Positions 16,085 through 24,418 of a stretch of DNA of 64,000 bases are shown here, in pieces. The stretch spans positions 201,501 through 265,500 of the forward strand of contig NC_014388.1 in the NCBI RefSeq assembly GCF_000145035.1, in the 5' to 3' direction. Positions within the stretch are counted from its first letter, which is position 1; the number at the start of each line of letters is the position of its first letter. The notes below the pieces were generated by a model. The model saw only the letters and a program-made list of their open reading frames with translations. It ran no database searches and was not told the origin of the DNA. A program made the translations under genes and the position numbers. This DNA comes from Butyrivibrio proteoclasticus B316 (lineage in GTDB: Bacteria; Bacillota; Clostridia; Lachnospirales; Lachnospiraceae).

Positions 16085-16723
16085 TCACTTTCTTGCCACC
16101 AGATGCATTCGAAACTTCTTTGCTGCCTCAAGTTTCTCAATCTGAAGCCCCGACTTATTACAGAATTCCTGCATCTGAATAAGTGAATAGGCTCCAACAT
16201 CGCCATGTCCGATAAGGTTAGCCAGTGGCATCTCTGTATGATTCATGAGCCATAGAATAGCTTTTGGTGCAGTATAGTCCTGCAACACCAGTCTTCCGTC
16301 AGGTCTTAATACTCTTTTAACACTGTCAAAGAACTTCTGCGGATTGGGATAATGATGAAAACTGTTTGTGCAAATGATCACATCAAAAGACTCATCATCG
16401 AAAGGAAGATTCTCGCAGTCTCCCACAATCCATTCTGTGCCTGCAAGCTTTTTACTCCTTGCCACTTCTATCATCCTGGGAGTCAGATCAAGTCCCACAT
16501 AGTGCTTCGAGCTGTCCTTTTCATGCAAAAGAGATATCATGGGTCCGGTACCGCATCCGCAGTCCAAAAGATCCTGATAATTGATATGAGATAGTTCCTC
16601 TTCAATATATGGATAATCTTCCTTACACATTTCGTATATTCCGGCATGATCTGTCTCATATACTTCTGCCGCCTTTGTAAATTCGCTGATAGTCAGCTTC
16701 TTATATTGTTCTGCTGTCTTCAT
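16085..16723 (-). CDS. Class I SAM-dependent methyltransferase (UbiE-like)
   Basis: A 212-residue methyltransferase with all core motifs. LLDCGCGTGPMISLL (motif I) is near residue 52, VGLDLTPRMIEVA is motif II, and GDCENLPFDDESFDVIIC and FHHYPNPQKFFDSVKRVLRPDGRLVLQD cover the rest. The variable C-terminal part (residues 150-212) selects the substrate and is not recognised. It is cytoplasmic. It follows the 16760-17260 membrane protein gene, 36 bp away on the same strand, and may share its transcript. Confidence 0.9.
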   Translation of the reverse strand: MKTAEQYKKLTISEFTKAAEVYETDHAGIYEMCKEDYPYIEEELSHINYQDLLDCGCGTGPMISLLHEKDSSKHYVGLDLTPRMIEVARSKKLAGTEWIVGDCENLPFDDESFDVIICTNSFHHYPNPQKFFDSVKRVLRPDGRLVLQDYTAPKAILWLMNHTEMPLANLIGHGDVGAYSLIQMQEFCNKSGLQIEKLEAAKKFRMHLVARK

Positions 16724-16759
16724 TATAATTCTCCTATATCTTCACTCAGCAATTCTTCT

Positions 16760-17260
16760 TCACCTCAACCCTGAGCATATCCACGCTGCCAAAGCAGAGG
16801 CCGCAGGGAATATGATCAAAAGCTTTATCAGCTGACTTTTTAAGTTGTATCCATATATCCTGCCTTGTGCCACGTCTTCTATTTCAGGAAAATAAAATTG
16901 GAAAAAGTGAAACTTCATCAGCAAAAAATAATCGAAGCAGATCATGTCGTAAAGTTTATATACCGTGAATATCACTATAAAACGTACAAAAAATTGCCAA
17001 AAGGAATACTCACTTCTTACCCCGTCCCAGACAGATATTACTCCCACACCAAAGATAAGAATGAAGCTGAATACTAAAAGCGCCCATCCTATTGCTTTTG
17101 CCCCGTAAAACAGTTCCTTCTCACGAGGCACTATTACTTTCTGAAATTCCTTAGGAGCTGATGAAAAAAGCTTCTTATCCTGAATAAATACAACTGCTGC
17201 AAACATCATATTTGTGATTGCAACACAAAATACAATTGTCAAAAATATCGTTAGTAACAT
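16760..17260 (-). CDS. Membrane protein of unknown function
   Basis: A 166-residue protein with four probable membrane segments, near residues 1-25, 57-80, 88-110 and 140-162. The third is followed by an aromatic-rich loop (CFDYFLLMKFHFFQFYFPE). No motif points to a transporter or enzyme family. GGGAGAAT precedes the start. It lies upstream of the methyltransferase on the same strand, so the methyltransferase may act on a membrane-linked substrate, but that is speculation. Confidence 0.75.
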   Translation of the reverse strand: MLLTIFLTIVFCVAITNMMFAAVVFIQDKKLFSSAPKEFQKVIVPREKELFYGAKAIGWALLVFSFILIFGVGVISVWDGVRSEYSFWQFFVRFIVIFTVYKLYDMICFDYFLLMKFHFFQFYFPEIEDVAQGRIYGYNLKSQLIKLLIIFPAASALAAWICSGLR

Positions 17261-17293
17261 AATTCTCCCTTAGATTACTGCCTTTTTCATCAT

Positions 17294-17365
17294 GTGAAGG
17301 TTTCCCATACGCAATATATGCCCTAATAAAACAAAATCATCTTATTAGGGCATGTTTTACACATA
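17294..17365 (+). repeat. Single-unit copy of the 75-nt hairpin repeat with its flanks
   Basis: The hairpin at 17317-17354 is identical to the third unit of the 15831-16019 array except for its last base. The 22 bases before it (17294-17315) match those before the second unit there (15883-15904) with one difference. The bases after it match those after the third unit. It looks like the same element with one unit lost, between two minus-strand genes. Confidence 0.85.
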
Positions 17366-17472
17366 ATCATACTATAACACGTGGTACAAGGCTAATTGCT
17401 CCCTCATAAATCTAAATTAACATAGATTATCAAATATCTGAAGAAATTCGGTATCCTATAGAATATCCATTT

Positions 17473-17760
17473 TTACAAAGTAAGATTCAATCTCTTCTGA
17501 GTTGCAGGTACAACCTCATACATGACTCCCATATTCTGGAAACCACCTTTTGGGGCGCACTTGCTGCAATTTCCTCCGCAGCCGCCACCATCTGAGCATC
17601 CCGATCCACAGGATGAATAGTTCACCCTGCGGATTATGCCCATATTCTCAAGATACTCTATTTGTCTTTTTACATCTTCAACTGTTGTGTGAAGTTCAAT
17701 TGCCAGAAGCTTTTCTGTCCTGGCATGTCCATCACTTAACAGTTTAATCAAATCATTCAT
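17473..17760 (-). CDS. feoC: FeoC-like regulator of ferrous iron transport
   Basis: A 95-residue protein. Residues 1-45 form a small winged helix (MNDLIKLLSDGHARTEKLLA, then VEDVKRQIEYLENMGIIRR). Residues 49-69 are a cysteine-rich loop with five Cys (CGSGC, CGGNC and KC), able to hold an Fe-S cluster as in FeoC proteins. It lies 26 bp after feoB on the same strand, the usual place for feoC. It may sense iron or oxygen and control FeoB at the transcript or protein level. Confidence 0.82.
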   Translation of the reverse strand: MNDLIKLLSDGHARTEKLLAIELHTTVEDVKRQIEYLENMGIIRRVNYSSCGSGCSDGGGCGGNCSKCAPKGGFQNMGVMYEVVPATQKRLNLTL

Positions 17761-17786
17761 GCCTTAGTCACTACCTCCTTCAGCAA

Positions 17787-19802
17787 TCAGAAGATCAGTA
17801 GCCCAACATGGTAAGCGATCGCAGCAAGTAATAATGCTGTAAAGGTGTAATAAAGCGCAATTCTTGCAGTCCACTTAACTGAATAGGTTTCCTGGAAAGT
17901 TGCAGCAAGTGCAACAACACAAGGCATGTTGAAGGTCATTGCGAATATAAAGGCCAATGCCTCAGCTTTAGAGACGTTTGAAAGGAGTATCTCGTTGAGG
18001 TTTGAAGCTGCTCCGGCTCCACTCATAGCTGCATTAAAGGCACTTGAGATATTTCCGCCTGTAAAAAGAGCACTAATAACGCCAATAGCACCCTCTTTTC
18101 CTACGGCAGATGCTATAAAAGCAACAAATAACTGCCAATGCAAGCCAAAAATCTTAGTCACGGGCTCAATAGCTGTTCCAATACGATATAGGATAGGCTG
18201 TGTGCCTGGAACAAAGGTGTAACTGAGAATCCAGAAAACACCGCATACAAGGAGAACCACGCTGGTAACTCGCTTAAATGTATCACCTGTTCTTCCAAGC
18301 ACGTAGCGAAGGAGGGCTCCGATTCTGGGCTTATGATATGGCGGAAGTTCCATTATCATTCCATATCTGTCAGCCTTCTGAACGAGCTTTCGCCCAAAAA
18401 TCTTGGCTGTTACCCACATATGCAGGATCATGGTAAAGAGAATTGCAACTATTACAAGAACTGCTCCCGGTCCAAAGAATATTGCAGACAGCATAGGAAT
18501 TACCGCCCAGGCTGCCCCACAGGGAACTGCCCATGCAAGGGCAATTGTGAGAACCTTTTGGCCCCAGTTATCTATGACTCTGGCGCCGGCTGCGCCACCC
18601 ATTGTACATCCAAAGCTGACAAGGAAAGGCATTACGGACTTACCCTGTAATCCGAGTTTGCCCATTGTGTTATCAAAAACATAAGAAATTCGTGCCATTA
18701 CGCCTACTTCCTCAAGAAGTCCGAACACAAGCGTAACTCCGAATACAAAGCCCAACATCTTAACTATGTAGCTAAATGACTGGATCACAACAGTGCATAT
18801 TATCTGAATCAATACTTCCGGGGCACCTGCCTGTATGAGAGCTGCTGCTACCGGAGCTTTCAGCGCACCTATAGCTTCCCCTACTCCCATAAACGGAAGA
18901 GCCGGGATAAAGGATAAAATAAGTCCCAGCAAAACTGTCAGAACTACAGCAGGTTTGCCCCATACTTTGCTGAGATACATTTTATCAAGCTTACTGAGTG
19001 CAATGTTTTCTTTTTTGGCATTGACACTTCCCTCAAGTATCTCATCAATCCACTTAAACTTGCTGCTTCCTGTAGCAATTGCCCCCTGACTGGCGCTGCA
19101 AATATTTACGACATTTTTGTAGTTTTCCTGAGAAAGCTTGTTCTTTAGCACAGAAAGAACCTGCTCATCCCCCTCAAGAGCCTTGACCGCAAGCCACATA
19201 CTGGTAAAACCGGTAAACATTCCCTCAGGAATCAGCTCTTTTAAAAGGCTATAGCCCTCTATCTTCTCGTATTCTGCCTCAAGCCCTTCTACGTTGATCT
19301 TGGACTTTTCTTTTACCGCCCTCTCCATAGTTTCATAATACGGCTCATATTTCTTTCCATCCGTAGCAGAGAAAAGAAGTACCGGAATGCCCAGTTTTTT
19401 CTCTATTGCCTTGGCATCTATAGTTTTGCCCTGATCTGCAGCCACATCAGCCATATTTAACACAAGAAAGCTTGGTACATCTATACCTGCGTAATCTGCA
19501 GTCATAAAAAGAGATCTCTCAAGCTGTGAGCTGTCGGCCAAAATACAGACAACGTCTGCTTTCCCTGATGAGATGTATTCTCGAGTGATAAGCTCTTCAT
19601 CAGAATTGGCAGTAAGACTATACGAACCGGGAAGGTCCGCAATGGCACACTCCATGCCCTTGTAGGAAAAACTTCCTTCTTTTTTCTCAACTGTTTTACC
19701 CGGCCAGTTGCCCACATGCTGACGAAGCCCTGTCAGTGCATTAAAAAGTGTGGATTTACCGGAGTTTGGCTGTCCCAATAAAGCTATAGTTGCTGAACTC
19801 AT
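17787..19802 (-). CDS. feoB: Ferrous iron transporter FeoB
   Basis: A 671-residue membrane GTPase that imports Fe(II). The N-terminal G domain shows GQPNSGKSTLF (G1), DLPGSYSL (G3) and NMAD (G4), followed by a helical regulatory region to about residue 270. The rest has two Gate motifs and about nine membrane segments, including SFGCTMGGAAGARV and AVGKEGAIGVISALF. Length is at the short end for the family but complete. It overlaps feoA by 4 bp and precedes feoC, giving a feoABC operon. Confidence 0.96.
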   Translation of the reverse strand: MSSATIALLGQPNSGKSTLFNALTGLRQHVGNWPGKTVEKKEGSFSYKGMECAIADLPGSYSLTANSDEELITREYISSGKADVVCILADSSQLERSLFMTADYAGIDVPSFLVLNMADVAADQGKTIDAKAIEKKLGIPVLLFSATDGKKYEPYYETMERAVKEKSKINVEGLEAEYEKIEGYSLLKELIPEGMFTGFTSMWLAVKALEGDEQVLSVLKNKLSQENYKNVVNICSASQGAIATGSSKFKWIDEILEGSVNAKKENIALSKLDKMYLSKVWGKPAVVLTVLLGLILSFIPALPFMGVGEAIGALKAPVAAALIQAGAPEVLIQIICTVVIQSFSYIVKMLGFVFGVTLVFGLLEEVGVMARISYVFDNTMGKLGLQGKSVMPFLVSFGCTMGGAAGARVIDNWGQKVLTIALAWAVPCGAAWAVIPMLSAIFFGPGAVLVIVAILFTMILHMWVTAKIFGRKLVQKADRYGMIMELPPYHKPRIGALLRYVLGRTGDTFKRVTSVVLLVCGVFWILSYTFVPGTQPILYRIGTAIEPVTKIFGLHWQLFVAFIASAVGKEGAIGVISALFTGGNISSAFNAAMSGAGAASNLNEILLSNVSKAEALAFIFAMTFNMPCVVALAATFQETYSVKWTARIALYYTFTALLLAAIAYHVGLLIF

Positions 19803-20026
19803 CCTGCCACCTCCGCAACTTCAATGCCCTTGCACTCATTTCTGTTAAGCGCAATTATTGTATCCCTTGAATAAATCAGCATTGGTCTGTTTTTATCATT
19901 TCTGATCACTCTAATGCTGCATCCGGGTGTTAAGCCAATAGAAGTTATCCTGCTCATAAACCTCTCATCTCCTGTCAGCTTTTCAACAATTGCCTGACTA
20001 TCTTTTCCTAATTCATTTAAGCTCAT
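19799..20026 (-). CDS. feoA: Ferrous iron transport protein FeoA
   Basis: A 75-residue SH3-like FeoA protein, with VEKLTGDERFMSRITSIGLT, a GCSIRVIRND turn and the terminal ALNRNECKGIEVAEV. FeoA binds FeoB in the cytoplasm and is needed for iron uptake. Its stop overlaps the feoB start as ATGA. GGAGGAG stands upstream of the ATG. A palindrome 50 bp upstream may be the iron-regulator site. Confidence 0.93.
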   Translation of the reverse strand: MSLNELGKDSQAIVEKLTGDERFMSRITSIGLTPGCSIRVIRNDKNRPMLIYSRDTIIALNRNECKGIEVAEVAG

Positions 20027-20075
20027 GCTCTCCTCCTCATATTTTTCGCATTTTTGCGGACTATTTCAATAAAAC

Positions 20076-20095
20076 ATGTTAGCACCCGCTAACAT
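20076..20095. promoter_or_regulatory. Candidate metal-regulator operator upstream of feoABC
   Basis: ATGTTAGC and GCTAACAT form perfect 8-bp arms around ACCC. The TTAGC-N4-GCTAA core resembles sites of DtxR/IdeR-family iron repressors. It lies 50 bp before feoA, where a promoter is expected. The regulator itself is not in this window. Confidence 0.55.
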
Positions 20096-20106
20096 ACACA
20101 TCAATA

Positions 20107-20137
20107 AGAGTTCTTGATAATATTTATCAAGAACTCT
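20107..20137 (-). terminator. Hairpin after the GH31 gene
   Basis: AGAGTTCTTGATAA and TTATCAAGAACTCT form a perfect 14-bp stem with a 3-nt loop, 7 bp after the GH31 stop. The T-tract is weak (CTTATT), so it may also protect RNA ends. Confidence 0.65.
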
Positions 20138-20143
20138 CGGTAA

Positions 20144-22567
20144 TCATTCATATGCAAATACTATTTCGTATATAGCTTTGTAGAGATCACTTGCAATGTT
20201 CATCTGCTCAAGGCTTTCCATGATCTGATCTGGAGAACCTCCGGTCTCTACCGCGCAATAGATATCTTTTTTAAGAGCAAAAGAAATCTCTGCCTGATTC
20301 AGGAATTCGAAAACCACATCGCTTACTGCATTCTTCTTAATGCCTGTATCCTCAGGAAGTGTAATGAGAATGTCATTATCCGGATCGCAACCCTCCATAT
20401 CGACTATAAGCTGATTTTTGCTCTCATTATACGAGCATTCTCCCTTAAGAGATGTGTTTCTCTGAATAGATTTAACATGCTTATTGATATCTTCCATATA
20501 TGCAGTCATGTCTACACCATGAATTATGACGCGATAATCTCTTTTCTCAGGGATAAGGCTTATATTTCCGGTTGGTGCCTTGATGCAAAAGCTCTTTTCA
20601 TCAGACCACTTCATGATAAATTCCGTAAATACCGCGTCCCCATTCACATAATTCATGCTCTCATTGTCATCTTCATACATGGTAAAAGAGCCATCTTTTC
20701 CCACATAAACATGAATAATAAGAGAATCAGGGTTAGAACTTACTTCTTTGGTTCCTCTTCGGTCCGTCATTGGAATAATGCTTCCTTCAGGCACAAACAG
20801 GGGTATGGATTCAAGTGTGCGATAACAGTCAATGGTCCTTCCGCCAGTGTAGATCATATCTGTAAAGAAGTCATAAAACCTGCCTTCCGGAAGATATGTT
20901 GTAGTTCCGGCAACATTTATGCCTTCAATGCACTTACTTGTCACAGGATTTACGATCATTTCGGTTCCAAAGAAGTATTCATTTGGTGCCTTCTCAAAGG
21001 CCTGGTCCCACTTCAGGTTGTAATACAAAGGCTGGATTATTGGCTCGTCATTTTTATAAGCTCTGTAATTCATTGTATAAAGATATGGCATGAGCTCGTG
21101 TCTTAGCCTCAGGAATCTCTTCATTATTTCGCTTATATCTTTTCTAAAGCGCCATGGTTCTTTTCCATTAAACTCATTCTTTTCCGAATGGAGTCTCATA
21201 ATTGGAGAAAAGACGCCAAACTGATACCATCTGCATTCAAGCTGGTCGTCTTTATATCCGTGGGTGTGGCCTCCTATATCATGACTCCACCAGCCATAGC
21301 CTATGTTCGAAGCCGTGGCAGTAAAGTATGGCTGGAACTGTAAAGATTCCCAGGTTATGACCGTATCACCGGAAAAACCTATCGGATATCTGTGGGAACC
21401 GGGTCCGGCATATCTTGAAAAAGTCAGAGGCCTCAGTCCTGTTCTTCCACTATCAAGGTAATGAAAATGATTTAGGATCCAGAGTGGATCAAGTCCTTTA
21501 AGCCCAGTCTTAGTACCCTGTTGCCAGTCTATCCACCAGAAATCTACTCCGTCTTTTTCATGAGGATGGCAGACACACTCCAGATAATTCTCGATAAATT
21601 TGGCATTTGCAGCATCAAATTCAACTGTCTCCTGACTACTTATATCCACTCCCATTTTCTCTGCTATGTCCTCATAGCAGTCTTCATAGGCACGTATTCC
21701 ATCCGCAGGATGAAGATTGAGCGTAGTCTTCATCCCCCTGTCATGAAGATGTTTCAGAAACCGCTTGGGATCCGGAAAAAGCTCCTTGTTCCAGGTAAAA
21801 CCTGTCCAACCGCTTCCATACCTGGGATCAACATCCACAATATGCCAATCCATATCTATTACTGCAACAGAAAAAGGAATATCTTCCTGGTCAAACCGCT
21901 CCAATAGCGCTTTGTAGCTCTCCTCTGAGTATTCATAATACCTGCTCCACCAGTTTCCGAGAACAAACCTTGGAAGCATTGGTGTCTTTCCTGTAAGAGC
22001 ATAAAAATCGTGCAGACATCCCTTGTAATCACTGCCGTACCCAAACAGATAAATATCTGATTCCGAATGTTCACGTACAGCTACCCAGCCATCCTCCGTG
22101 ATGACAAGTGAGGCGGAATCATCGAGTATTCCCCATCCATCTTTTGATAATAGTCCTGCGTCAATCGGACAGCTACCGTTTACTTCATCCAAAGTTCTTA
22201 TTGTTCCACCAAAATTTCCGGCCATACCGGGTTCTTTTCCATAGTACCAGTGTCCGATATGAGATGACCTGCTATCTTTTATCTCCACCCGAAGACCTTC
22301 GGCGCTTGGCTCTTTTCCATCATAGTATACATGCAGAAAATCAGTTTCTATCTCAATTCGATCCGCAGTCTTTTTAAGAGAAAAATCCACCTTAGGAAAA
22401 TCCCTGTTTAATACAACCTGCGTCGCTCTGTCTTCAAATACCTGTTCACTACTGTATTCAAACCTTATCAATCTCTTGGTGAGAATTGTAATTCTGTAAT
22501 TTCCCTGACATATGATATTTCCCGGTTCCGAAACAGGATGCCTCGCAATGTTCAGTTCTTTATTCAT
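20144..22567 (-). CDS. Glycoside hydrolase family 31 (alpha-glucosidase/alpha-xylosidase type)
   Basis: An 807-residue cytoplasmic GH31 enzyme without a signal peptide. Residues 1-190 form the N-terminal beta-sandwich. The barrel follows, with VIDMDWHIVD, then DFWWIDWQQG near residue 345 (nucleophile Asp), and IGFSGDTVITWESLQFQPYF near residue 400 (acid/base Asp). The C-terminal beta domains and a DUF5110-like part fill the rest. WIDWQQG instead of the common WxDMNE marks a less studied subgroup, so the exact alpha-linked sugar is unknown. It lies 16 bp after an LplABC-type importer and probably cleaves the imported oligosaccharide. Confidence 0.93.
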   Translation of the reverse strand: MNKELNIARHPVSEPGNIICQGNYRITILTKRLIRFEYSSEQVFEDRATQVVLNRDFPKVDFSLKKTADRIEIETDFLHVYYDGKEPSAEGLRVEIKDSRSSHIGHWYYGKEPGMAGNFGGTIRTLDEVNGSCPIDAGLLSKDGWGILDDSASLVITEDGWVAVREHSESDIYLFGYGSDYKGCLHDFYALTGKTPMLPRFVLGNWWSRYYEYSEESYKALLERFDQEDIPFSVAVIDMDWHIVDVDPRYGSGWTGFTWNKELFPDPKRFLKHLHDRGMKTTLNLHPADGIRAYEDCYEDIAEKMGVDISSQETVEFDAANAKFIENYLECVCHPHEKDGVDFWWIDWQQGTKTGLKGLDPLWILNHFHYLDSGRTGLRPLTFSRYAGPGSHRYPIGFSGDTVITWESLQFQPYFTATASNIGYGWWSHDIGGHTHGYKDDQLECRWYQFGVFSPIMRLHSEKNEFNGKEPWRFRKDISEIMKRFLRLRHELMPYLYTMNYRAYKNDEPIIQPLYYNLKWDQAFEKAPNEYFFGTEMIVNPVTSKCIEGINVAGTTTYLPEGRFYDFFTDMIYTGGRTIDCYRTLESIPLFVPEGSIIPMTDRRGTKEVSSNPDSLIIHVYVGKDGSFTMYEDDNESMNYVNGDAVFTEFIMKWSDEKSFCIKAPTGNISLIPEKRDYRVIIHGVDMTAYMEDINKHVKSIQRNTSLKGECSYNESKNQLIVDMEGCDPDNDILITLPEDTGIKKNAVSDVVFEFLNQAEISFALKKDIYCAVETGGSPDQIMESLEQMNIASDLYKAIYEIVFAYE

Positions 22568-22583
22568 TGTAACTCCTCCAGAT

Positions 22584-23471
22584 TTATTCCTTTACCGAAC
22601 CTATTACGATTCCTGTTATAAAGTACTTTTGTAAAAAAGGATAAATGAGCATTAGCGGAATAACAGCCACTACAATCTTGGCTGCATTGAGGTTCTGCTC
22701 AGATACCTGTGATGCTCTGATAATATCTTCCATGGTTCCGTGCTTGATTATTTCTTCCATGTTTATGGTCAGACTCTGAATATATGTCATCAGAGGGTAA
22801 TTCTCTATTCTCGTGATGTATATAAGTCCGCTGTAAAAGTCATTCCAGCTGCCTACGATACTGAAAAGAGTTACTGTTGCAAGTACCGGGACAGAACATG
22901 GAATGTATACCTTTGTGAGAACCTGCAGCGGATTTGCTCCGTCAAGAGCTGCAGCCTCTTCAAGTGACTTGGGTATTCCAAGGAAAAAGTTCATAAGCAG
23001 TATTACATTAAAAATAGGTACAGCTCCCGGAAGTACCAATGCCCATATTGAATTCAGCAGATGATATCTCTTTATCGCCAAAAAAGTCGGGATCATTCCT
23101 CCATTAAAGAGCATGGCAAAAATGAGGATATTCATGTAAATATCTCTTCCATGGAACTGTTTGTTGTTCTTGGTAAGCGCGTAGGCCATGCTGACTGTCA
23201 AAATAAGATTTATGATGACCGCCAGTATTACACGCAAAATAGATATTAAAAAGGAGCGCCAGTATTGTGCGTCAGTCAGGATTTCCTCGTAGGCTACTGT
23301 ATTAAAGCCTATGGGTATAAGGGATACCATATTTCCTTCTACAGCAGATGCTTTAGAAAAAGATATAGCCACGATATACCACAGCGGCAAAAGGCAGCAC
23401 AATCCCAGGAAAATAACTATCGCATATATGCAGATAATACCGGCCTTTCCTGATATTCTCTTTGTATTCAT
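22584..23471 (-). CDS. Carbohydrate ABC transporter permease, LplC type
   Basis: A 295-residue inner component with six membrane segments. The binding-protein-dependent transport signature EEAAALDGANPLQVLTKVYI is near residue 195, the EAA loop that docks on the ATPase. It ends YPFLQKYFITGIVIGSVKE, a hallmark of the LplC/YtcP subgroup. It is downstream of the LplB-type permease and upstream of GH31. As in other systems of this group no ATPase is encoded nearby; a shared MsmK-like ATPase is expected elsewhere. Confidence 0.95.
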   Translation of the reverse strand: MNTKRISGKAGIICIYAIVIFLGLCCLLPLWYIVAISFSKASAVEGNMVSLIPIGFNTVAYEEILTDAQYWRSFLISILRVILAVIINLILTVSMAYALTKNNKQFHGRDIYMNILIFAMLFNGGMIPTFLAIKRYHLLNSIWALVLPGAVPIFNVILLMNFFLGIPKSLEEAAALDGANPLQVLTKVYIPCSVPVLATVTLFSIVGSWNDFYSGLIYITRIENYPLMTYIQSLTINMEEIIKHGTMEDIIRASQVSEQNLNAAKIVVAVIPLMLIYPFLQKYFITGIVIGSVKE

Positions 23472-23484
23472 ATGATTTTCCTTC

Positions 23485-24396
23485 TCAGAATATTTTGCTA
23501 TCTGTGTATTTCTTGGCCAGATGATTAGCCAGCATCATAAGCACAAAGGCTATGACTGACTTCATTAGTCCTATGGCCGTGGCAAAACTATATTGCATAG
23601 AGGTCAGGCCTACCCTGTATACGTAAGTGTCGATAATATCACCGGTCTCATATACCGGTGCAGTATAGAGGTTATAAACCTGATCAAAGCCGGCATTTAA
23701 AATACTTCCAAGGCTCATTGCACACATAAGTATGATTACAGAGCGCATCCCTGGAAGAGTTACATGGATCACCCTGTCCCACCAGTTTGCTCCGTCAATT
23801 TTGGCAGCTTCATGCAGGCCCGGATCTATAGCAGTTAATGCTGCAAGATAAACTACGGAATTATAGCCGAATTCTTTCCAAACATCGCTTCCTATGAGCA
23901 ATGGCTGGAAAAAAGAATTACTGCCCAGGAAATTGATGCCGGTTCCGAGAATTGCATTTACAAAGCCGTCAAGCCTGAACAGATTCTTGATCGCTGTCGC
24001 AAGAATAACCCAGGACAGGAAATGTGGAAGGTATACGACAGTCTGAATACCCTTTTTGAGCCACACATGCCTGATTTCATTTAACAGAATAGAGAAGACA
24101 ATTGCCATCAGCGTTCCTATCACAATCTTACCTATTGCGATAACCAGTGTGTTTCTGAATATATTAAATCCATCGGGAATTTGAAAAAGATAGATATAAT
24201 GCTTAAGTCCTACGAACTTGGATCCCAGAAATCCTTTCGCAGGCTTGTAATCCTGAAATGCCATGATGACACCAAGCATTGGTACTAGGTTGAATAATAC
24301 AACAAATACCATGCCCGGTAACATCATGCACTGATAGAACACTTCTGAGGCAATATTTTTAGTACTGATCTTGGTACCTTTATTATTATTAGCCAT
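23485..24396 (-). CDS. Carbohydrate ABC transporter permease, LplB type
   Basis: A 303-residue membrane protein with six segments. The opening YQCMMLPGMVFVVLFNLVPM and GVIMAFQDYKPAKGFLGSKF are typical of LplB/YtcP-type permeases, and the EAA loop is LHEAAKIDGANWWDRVIHVTL near residue 197. It ends 13 bp before the partner permease and follows the binding lipoprotein gene by 22 bp. Together these form the membrane channel for an oligosaccharide. Confidence 0.95.
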   Translation of the reverse strand: MANNNKGTKISTKNIASEVFYQCMMLPGMVFVVLFNLVPMLGVIMAFQDYKPAKGFLGSKFVGLKHYIYLFQIPDGFNIFRNTLVIAIGKIVIGTLMAIVFSILLNEIRHVWLKKGIQTVVYLPHFLSWVILATAIKNLFRLDGFVNAILGTGINFLGSNSFFQPLLIGSDVWKEFGYNSVVYLAALTAIDPGLHEAAKIDGANWWDRVIHVTLPGMRSVIILMCAMSLGSILNAGFDQVYNLYTAPVYETGDIIDTYVYRVGLTSMQYSFATAIGLMKSVIAFVLMMLANHLAKKYTDSKIF

Positions 24397-24418
24397 ATTG
24401 CACTCACCCGTATTTTAA

